A stretch of DNA of 32,513 nucleotides from NCBI RefSeq assembly GCF_023151265.1, contig NZ_JAKLJH010000014.1, forward strand, positions 1 through 32,513. Reading direction: 5' to 3'. Source of the DNA: Flavobacterium sp. GTDB lineage: Bacteria > Bacteroidota > Bacteroidia > Flavobacteriales > Flavobacteriaceae. The notes under the pieces were generated by a model. That model searched no databases. It was not told where the DNA came from and saw only the letters and a list, made by a program, of their open reading frames with translations. Each line of letters begins with the position of its first letter. Within the stretch, counting starts at the first letter, position 1. Both the position numbers and the translations under genes were made by a program. This document shows, one piece after another, positions 26,482 to 32,513 of the stretch.

Positions 26482-27198
26482 ATGCAAAATCTCTACCAAA
26501 ATATACTTCAAGCTAAAAAAGACAATCGAAAACTATTGGCTATTCTTATCGATCCAGAAAAAGTTTCGATAGAAAAAGTTTTGGTTTTAGCTGATAAAAT
26601 TAAGACTTCACCCGCAACTCATATTTTTGTAGGCGGAAGTACTTTTAGCGGAACGCATTTGGATGAATTGATAGCGACATTAAAAAAAGAAACACAATTA
26701 CCCATTTTAATTTTTCCAGGTCATCCATCCCAAATTTCCAATGAAGCTGATGGAATTCTATTTTTAAGTTTGCTTTCGGGTCGAAATCCGGAATATTTGA
26801 TTGAACATCATATTAATTCGGTTGAAGCGTTAGAAAAATCAAATTTGGAAATTATCCCAACAGGTTATTTACTTATTGATGGCGGAAAAGAAACCGCAGT
26901 GCAACGTGTAAGTCAAACCCAACCGATTGAAAATAATAATATCGAATTAGCTTACAAAACCGCAAAAGCAGGCGAATTTTTAGGAAAGAAATTAATTTAT
27001 TTAGAAGCAGGAAGCGGAGCTAACCAACACGTTTCATTAGAAATGATTCGTTTTGTATCGCAAAATATTAGAATTCCATTGATTGTTGGAGGCGGCATTC
27101 GTTCTATGAAAACCATTCAAGAAGTGTATGAAGCCGGTGCAGATTTGGTGGTAATTGGAACAGCTTTTGAAAACGATAGTAACTTCTTTTCGCTATGA
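26482..27198 (+). CDS. Geranylgeranylglyceryl/heptaprenylglyceryl phosphate synthase
   Basis: LAILIDPEKV, HIFVGGSTFSG, IYLEAGSGANQHV, LIVGGGIRS; ATG 26482 preferred to 26455. Confidence 0.92.
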   Translation: MQNLYQNILQAKKDNRKLLAILIDPEKVSIEKVLVLADKIKTSPATHIFVGGSTFSGTHLDELIATLKKETQLPILIFPGHPSQISNEADGILFLSLLSGRNPEYLIEHHINSVEALEKSNLEIIPTGYLLIDGGKETAVQRVSQTQPIENNNIELAYKTAKAGEFLGKKLIYLEAGSGANQHVSLEMIRFVSQNIRIPLIVGGGIRSMKTIQEVYEAGADLVVIGTAFENDSNFFSL

Positions 27199-27809
27199 TA
27201 GAGTTTTTATTTTCCCAATATAAAGAGTATTCCAACTTCTTAATTGCATTAGAATTAATTGCCGTTGTGTTTGGAGTTATCAGTGTTTTATTTGCTCGAA
27301 AAAATAATATTTTGGTGTACCCAACGGGTTTGGTAAGTACGATTCTTTACGTTTATATTTTGTTTGAATTTCAATTATATGGCGATTTAATTATCAATTT
27401 TTATTATACGATTATGAGTGTTTTAGGTTGGTATTTATGGTCTAAAACAAAAGACGGAGCAGAAGAATTTCCCATTTCAACTATAAATCGGAAAGAATTT
27501 CTAATTTCAACGCTAATTTTTATAATTACCTTAACGTTTGTTGCATTAGTTTACCATTTTTTTGATAAATTTACCCATTGGACAGCTTATGTTGACGCAC
27601 TCACCACAGGATTATTTTTTGTTGGGATGTGGCTCATGGCCAAAAGAAAAATCGAAAACTGGATTTTATGGATTATTGCCGATGCAATTTCAATTCCTTT
27701 ATACTTTTATAAAGGTTTGACCTTTTCGAGTTTTCAATTTATACTATTTACGATTATTGCTATTTTAGGCTATAAAGAATGGAAAAGATTTTTACAGAAG
27801 ACGATTTAA
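27195..27809 (+). CDS. pnuC: PnuC family vitamin transporter (nicotinamide riboside or thiamine type)
   Basis: VFGVISVLFARKNNILVYPTGLVSTILYVYILFEFQLYGDLIINFYYTIMSVLGWYLW. Confidence 0.9.
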   Translation: MIEFLFSQYKEYSNFLIALELIAVVFGVISVLFARKNNILVYPTGLVSTILYVYILFEFQLYGDLIINFYYTIMSVLGWYLWSKTKDGAEEFPISTINRKEFLISTLIFIITLTFVALVYHFFDKFTHWTAYVDALTTGLFFVGMWLMAKRKIENWILWIIADAISIPLYFYKGLTFSSFQFILFTIIAILGYKEWKRFLQKTI

Positions 27810-29314
27810 TATACATACAAAATAGAGGAAATTCAATAGAGAAAATTCAACAACAGTTGGATTTTTTTATCCAAGGAATTCCCAAAATTAACTTAGTTCG
27901 CTCAGCAAAAGTAGGCGATGGTATTTGGCAATTTTTAGAAGAGGATACCACTGTTTTTGTAAACTATTTCGATAAACACAAAGCCAATTATTCTATTGAA
28001 AAGTTTGTGCCTGCTTCAGGTGCGGCTACTCGTATGTTTAAATTTTTGAATGAGTTTTTGAATGAGTTTGATGCCGAGAATGACACTATCAATAGTTACA
28101 TCAATAAGCGAAATGCTAAAGATATTTCAATTTTTATTTTTGGATTGAAAAACTTTCCTTTTTATAGAGAATTGAAGGAAAAAACTATTCAATTGTATCC
28201 AAATTATTATTCGTTATCAAGCGATAAAAAATATCACGCATTAATAAAAACATTGTTAAGCAAAGAAGGATTAGATTTTGCTAACAAGCCAAAAGGTATT
28301 TTGCCTTTTCATGTGAGAGATGAGAAAATAATAACTCCAATTGAAGAAAATATTTTTGAGTCCGATTTTTTTAAGAAAGAAAATCAAAAGACAAAAATTC
28401 ATTTTACCATTACTGAAGAATTTCAACCTGATTTTGAGAAAATTACCAATCAATTTTCAGATTGTGAAATTAGTTTTTCGTATCAAAATCAATCCACTGA
28501 TACCTTAGCGGTTAATGAAAATAATACACCTTTTCGAATTGAAGGTAACAAATTGTTCTTTAGACCCGGAGGACATGGCGCTTTGATTGATAATTTGAAT
28601 GCGTTACAATCGGATATAATTTACATTAAAAATATTGATAACGTTTCTCAAAATCATAGAAAAGTAATTGAAACGAACAAGAAGTTATTAGGTGGTGTTT
28701 TATTTTTTGTTCAGTACAAAATTTTCAATTATTTAAAATTACTTTCAAGCGGAAATGTTACCGAAACTCAAATAACTGAAATCAAAGATTTTGCAGAGAA
28801 TAAAACGTCTTTTCCTTTGCCAGAAGAATTCAATTTTTTCCAAACCGAATACAAAATTGAGTATTTAATTAAAGTCTTAAATCGACCTATTCGTGTTTGT
28901 GGAATGGTTAAAAATGAAGGGGAACCAGGCGGTGGACCATTTTGGGTACAAGATGAAAAAGGGCGTCAAACTTTGCAAATTGTTGAATCGTCTCAAATAG
29001 ATTTGAATAATAAATCGCAAAAAAATATTGCTAAAGAAGCTACGCATTTTAATCCTGTGGACATTGTTTGTGGAGTTAAAAATTTCAAAGGCGAAAAGTT
29101 TGATTTAAACCAATTCATAGATCCAAAAGCAGCTTTTATTACCGAAAAAACAAAAAACGGAAAACCAATTAAAGCCTTTGAGCTTCCCGGATTATGGAAT
29201 GGCGCAATGGCAAAATGGACCACTATTTTTGTTGAGGTTCCGTTAGAAACTTTCAATCCAGTTAAAACTGTAAATGATTTATTAAAATCGTCACATCAAC
29301 CTGATAATGGATAA
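27779..29314 (+). CDS. DUF4301 family protein, possibly UDP-sugar-pyrophosphorylase-like
   Basis: VPASGAATRMFKFL, FRPGGHGALIDNL, KNIDNV, FVEVPLETFNPVKTVNDLL. Confidence 0.85.
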   Translation: MEKIFTEDDLIYIQNRGNSIEKIQQQLDFFIQGIPKINLVRSAKVGDGIWQFLEEDTTVFVNYFDKHKANYSIEKFVPASGAATRMFKFLNEFLNEFDAENDTINSYINKRNAKDISIFIFGLKNFPFYRELKEKTIQLYPNYYSLSSDKKYHALIKTLLSKEGLDFANKPKGILPFHVRDEKIITPIEENIFESDFFKKENQKTKIHFTITEEFQPDFEKITNQFSDCEISFSYQNQSTDTLAVNENNTPFRIEGNKLFFRPGGHGALIDNLNALQSDIIYIKNIDNVSQNHRKVIETNKKLLGGVLFFVQYKIFNYLKLLSSGNVTETQITEIKDFAENKTSFPLPEEFNFFQTEYKIEYLIKVLNRPIRVCGMVKNEGEPGGGPFWVQDEKGRQTLQIVESSQIDLNNKSQKNIAKEATHFNPVDIVCGVKNFKGEKFDLNQFIDPKAAFITEKTKNGKPIKAFELPGLWNGAMAKWTTIFVEVPLETFNPVKTVNDLLKSSHQPDNG

Positions 29315-29708
29315 ATCAATTATTGCATCAGAATTTTCGTTTAAAGCGGTGAGAAGTAGCGGAGCAGGAGGACAAAATGTAAATAAAGTGTCTTCTAAAG
29401 TCGTGCTGACTTTCGATTTAGTCAATTCAAAAGGATTAACAGAAGAAGAAAAAATTTTGTTGCAAGCTAAAATCGCAACTAAATTAACTCAAGAAGGAAT
29501 CCTAATCTTAACTAGCGAAGAAGACAGAAGTCAACTGAAAAACAAAGAAAAAGTTATTAAGAAATGTTTTAAGTTGCTTGAAAATGCGTTGGTTGTTCCA
29601 AAAGAAAGAAAAGAAACTAAAATTCCAAGAGCGGTAAAAGAAAAACGTTTGAACGCTAAAAAAGTAATGAGCGTTTTAAAGCAAAATAGGAAAAAACCAA
29701 AGTTTTAA
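29307..29708 (+). CDS. arfB: Alternative ribosome rescue factor / aminoacyl-tRNA hydrolase
   Basis: RSSGAGGQNVNKVSSKVVLTFDL GGQ motif and basic C-terminus. Confidence 0.93.
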   Translation: MDKSIIASEFSFKAVRSSGAGGQNVNKVSSKVVLTFDLVNSKGLTEEEKILLQAKIATKLTQEGILILTSEEDRSQLKNKEKVIKKCFKLLENALVVPKERKETKIPRAVKEKRLNAKKVMSVLKQNRKKPKF

Positions 29709-29717
29709 AGGTTAAAC

Positions 29718-29749
29718 TTGGAACTTTAAACTAAAGAATCCTATCTTTG
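29718..29749 (+). promoter_or_regulatory. Promoter upstream of the TPP riboswitch
   Basis: TTG (29718-29720) - 21 nt - TATCTTTG (29742-29749), just before the aptamer. Confidence 0.65.
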
Positions 29750-29751
29750 CC

Positions 29752-29835
29752 TCGTCTCAAAGGGGTGCTCTAAATAACGAGCTGAGATCATACCCATAGA
29801 ACCTAGAACAGATAATGCTGTTTAGGGAAACGACA
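29752..29835 (+). promoter_or_regulatory. TPP (THI-element) riboswitch aptamer
   Basis: GGGGTGCTC ... GAGCTGAGATCATACCCATAGAACCTAGAACAGATAATGCTGTTTAGGGAAACGA; P1 TCGT/ACGA. Confidence 0.95.
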
Positions 29836-29930
29836 AAAATAAATGTGCACGTTTATTAGCGTCAAAGAGTATCAATAATTAATTTTTAATCAAGGAATAA
29901 TTACCCCTTTTATTCGTATTTATTTTACGA

Positions 29931-32123
29931 ATGAAAACTTTATTCAAAAAAAATGGCTTAATGCCAAAAACAAAAAGTCGCTATTTTAGTTGCCTTTTAC
30001 CTTTTGCCTTTTACCTTTTGCCTTTTGCTGCTTTTTCGCAAGAAACCAAGAAAGACACCACAAAAGTTACCGAACTTAAAGAAGTTACGGTTTCATCTGT
30101 TAGAGCAAAAGACAAAAATCCAATTACGTACACGAATGTATCCAAAGAAGAAATTGCGCCACGAAATTTAGGTCAAGATGTACCGGTTTTGTTGCAATAT
30201 TTGCCTTCTGTGGTTAGTACAACCGATGCTGGAAATGGAGTAGGTTACACGTACATGAGGGTTCGTGGTTCCGATGGCTCTCGAATTAATGTTACCTTAA
30301 ACGGAGTTCCTTTTAATGATAGTGAAAGTCAAGGAACATTTTTTGTGAATTTACCTGATTTTGCTTCTTCTTTAGAAAGTGTTCAGTTGCAACGTGGAGT
30401 GGGAACTTCAACTAATGGAGCTGGAGCTTTTGGAGCCAGTTTAAACATGGCAACCAAATCCTATCAAGAAAAAGCGTATGCCGAAATTTCAAATTCCTTT
30501 GGAAGTTTTAATGCAAGAAAGCATACTTTGTCTTTTGGGACTGGTTTGCATAATAACTTCGAAATGAATGGTCGAATTTCTAATATAGCTTCGGATGGAT
30601 TTATTGATAGAGCCACATCAAATATGTTTGGTTACTTTTTTAATGTTAATTACGTTAAAGAGTCAACTTTAGTAAAGTTGTTAGCTTTTGGTGGAAAAGA
30701 GAAAACCTATCAAGCTTGGTACGGAATTGAAGATCCTGAAAAACTAAAAAACGATCGAACATTCAATCCTGCAGGAATGTATTTCGATGAATTCGGAAAT
30801 ATGCAATTCTATGATAATGAAACCGATAATTATTGGCAGAATCATTTTCAATTGCATTGGACAGAAAAATGGTCGGAGAACTGGATTTCAAATGCGGCAT
30901 TGCATTACACCATTGGAAAAGGTTATTTTGAGCAATACAAAGAAGATGAAGATTTAACCGATTATAATTTGCCAGCGTTTAACGGGAATTCAATTTCTGA
31001 TTTGGTAAGAAAACGTTGGTTAGATAATGATTTCTTTGGAGCTACTTTTTCCTTAAATTATAAAAATGAAAACGTCGATTTATTATTTGGAGGTGCTGCT
31101 AATCGTTATTTAGGATTGCATTATGGTGAAGTAGTTTGGACACAAAATTACATTCCAAATCCAAATCGCTATTATGATAATTATGGAAATAAAGACGATG
31201 TAAATTTCTATACAAAAGCATCATACAATGTTACAAACAAGTTGAATTTATTTGCTGATTTGCAATACAGAATGGTGTTTTATGATGCAACAAGCGTGAA
31301 ATTCGATGATGTAAACGATACATTCCGATTTTTTAATCCAAAAGCAGGTTTGAATTATCAATTAAACGAAAAAAATGCTTTTTATGGTTATTTCGGAATT
31401 GCTAACAAAGAACCAAGACGCGACGATTACGAAAGCGGAGCAATAAAACCAGAACGTTTATTCGATTATGAATTAGGTTGGAAATACAACACTAAAAAAG
31501 TAAAATTATACGCAAATGCATTTTATATGCGCTATAATGATCAATTAGTTTTGACAGGCGATTTGAATGATGTTGGTGCTCCAATTTTTACAAATAGTGG
31601 AAAAAGTTATCGATTAGGTTTAGAAGTAGAATCAACAATTGCTTTAACAAATAAATTAATTTTAAATCCGAATTTCACATTAAGTCAAAATAAGAATGAG
31701 GATTTTTATTATGAAATTAATGGAGTAGTTCAGAATTTAGGAAATACTAATATCGCATATTCGCCTAATTTTATTTTTGGAAACCGTTTTTCTTATTTAC
31801 CTGTTAAAGGTTTACAATTATCATTGTTATCAAAGTTTGTAGGAGAACAATATATGGGGAATATCGATTCAGATGTTTCAAAATTAGACAGTTATTTTAT
31901 CAATGATTTCAACGTTTCTTACGATTGGCAAATTAATAAAGGAATCAAATCAATAGTTTTTTCAGCGTTAGTGAATAATATTTTTGATGTAGAATATGAA
32001 TCAAATGGTTATTTCTATACGTATGATGACGATTCTTCAGGAAGTACAATTACTTATGGTGGAGCAGGTTTTTACCCTCAAGCGGGAATAAACTTTCTTC
32101 TTGGAATGAATTTAAAATTTTAG
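29931..32123 (+). CDS. TonB-dependent outer membrane receptor, probable thiamine or precursor uptake
   Basis: Plug YMRVRGSDGSRINVTLNGVPFNDSESQG, beta-barrel, C-terminal FLLGMNLKF; behind a TPP riboswitch. Confidence 0.93.
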   Translation: MKTLFKKNGLMPKTKSRYFSCLLPFAFYLLPFAAFSQETKKDTTKVTELKEVTVSSVRAKDKNPITYTNVSKEEIAPRNLGQDVPVLLQYLPSVVSTTDAGNGVGYTYMRVRGSDGSRINVTLNGVPFNDSESQGTFFVNLPDFASSLESVQLQRGVGTSTNGAGAFGASLNMATKSYQEKAYAEISNSFGSFNARKHTLSFGTGLHNNFEMNGRISNIASDGFIDRATSNMFGYFFNVNYVKESTLVKLLAFGGKEKTYQAWYGIEDPEKLKNDRTFNPAGMYFDEFGNMQFYDNETDNYWQNHFQLHWTEKWSENWISNAALHYTIGKGYFEQYKEDEDLTDYNLPAFNGNSISDLVRKRWLDNDFFGATFSLNYKNENVDLLFGGAANRYLGLHYGEVVWTQNYIPNPNRYYDNYGNKDDVNFYTKASYNVTNKLNLFADLQYRMVFYDATSVKFDDVNDTFRFFNPKAGLNYQLNEKNAFYGYFGIANKEPRRDDYESGAIKPERLFDYELGWKYNTKKVKLYANAFYMRYNDQLVLTGDLNDVGAPIFTNSGKSYRLGLEVESTIALTNKLILNPNFTLSQNKNEDFYYEINGVVQNLGNTNIAYSPNFIFGNRFSYLPVKGLQLSLLSKFVGEQYMGNIDSDVSKLDSYFINDFNVSYDWQINKGIKSIVFSALVNNIFDVEYESNGYFYTYDDDSSGSTITYGGAGFYPQAGINFLLGMNLKF
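29993..30027 (+). repeat. Heptamer tandem array CCTTTT(A/G) x5 in the receptor signal peptide
   Basis: CCTTTTA CCTTTTG CCTTTTA CCTTTTG CCTTTTG, encoding LLPFAFYLLPFA. Confidence 0.9.
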
Positions 32124-32141
32124 TTAAATTAAGTTAAGTTG

Positions 32142-32177
32142 AAAAAAGCCTGAAAGTTTTACTTTTCGGGCTTTTTT
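32142..32177. terminator. Bidirectional terminator after the TonB-dependent receptor
   Basis: AAAAAGCCTGAAAG-TTTTA-CTTTTCGGGCTTTTTTG. Confidence 0.85.
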
Positions 32178-32178
32178 G

Positions 32179-32513
32179 TTAATTGTAAACTCTAAGTGAA
32201 ACGGCGTCTAATTGTTCAACACGATAACGTTTCATTGGATATTGCATTCCTTGGGCTTGACCCGAAAATAAACTGTATCGCACATCATCACAAGGACAAA
32301 TGGCATCAATGCCACTCAAAGTCATAGTAGAACATGAACTCAAAGCTTGATTTGGACATGCGGCATCATAAGCAACATAACCAGCTCCAGTATTAAAAAC
32401 AAAAATTCCTCTAATTCCTACACCTGCATTATTTAAATAGATGCCATTACTTGGAAATTGTAAAGAACTATATTGAGGTAAATTCATATTAATGTTTACA
32501 CTAAAGCCATAAT
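32179..32513 (-). CDS. Rieske-like fold protein, truncated at the window edge
   Basis: Frame stays open to the edge (YGFSVNINMNLPQYSSL...); VAYDAACPNQ ... CPCDDVRYSLFSGQAQGMQYPMKRYRVEQ resembles Rieske spacing without His ligands. Confidence 0.6.
   Translation of the reverse strand, partial: YGFSVNINMNLPQYSSLQFPSNGIYLNNAGVGIRGIFVFNTGAGYVAYDAACPNQALSSCSTMTLSGIDAICPCDDVRYSLFSGQAQGMQYPMKRYRVEQLDAVSLRVYN

Noticed and set aside
1-32513. Mobile element, prophage or defence island
   Set aside because: No transposase, integrase, phage structural or known defence genes recognised; gene content is mostly core.

Overview
The window is a chromosomal segment from a low-GC Bacteroidota, most likely a Flavobacterium-like member of the Flavobacteriia. 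The lineage call rests on TAnnTTTG promoters, DUF4301, DUF3050, GGGP synthase and the repeat families. It holds about 33 protein genes, one tRNA-Asp(GTC), a TPP riboswitch, a candidate Flavo-1-like structured RNA element and many hairpin terminators. I saw no CRISPR array, phage, transposase or integrase. Gene groups: an Fe-S/redox cluster (Mrp ATPase, NifU-like, ferredoxin-NADP reductase-like, 2Fe-2S ferredoxin); rpsP-rimM-trmN6; a DnaE fused to an N-terminal DEDDh exonuclease; ruvC and hemW; ahcY; and a tightly overlapping operon PPTase / GGGP synthase / PnuC / DUF4301 / ArfB, followed by a TPP riboswitch, a TonB-dependent receptor and a Rieske-like protein lacking its histidine ligands. Items I consider most worth following up: (1) DUF4301 carries motifs resembling UDP-sugar pyrophosphorylases and overlaps pnuC next to the thiamine-regulated receptor; (2) a family of 7-nt-based inverted/tandem repeats sits in short intergenic gaps and has also entered two reading frames, with a 23-nt exact inverted match 18 kb apart; (3) the fused exonuclease is intact while most PHP metal ligands of DnaE are lost; (4) a Rieske-like protein without the His ligands; (5) the TPP riboswitch leader has a possible anti-aptamer segment and a start-codon hairpin. 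All calls come from reading the sequence; no searches were run.
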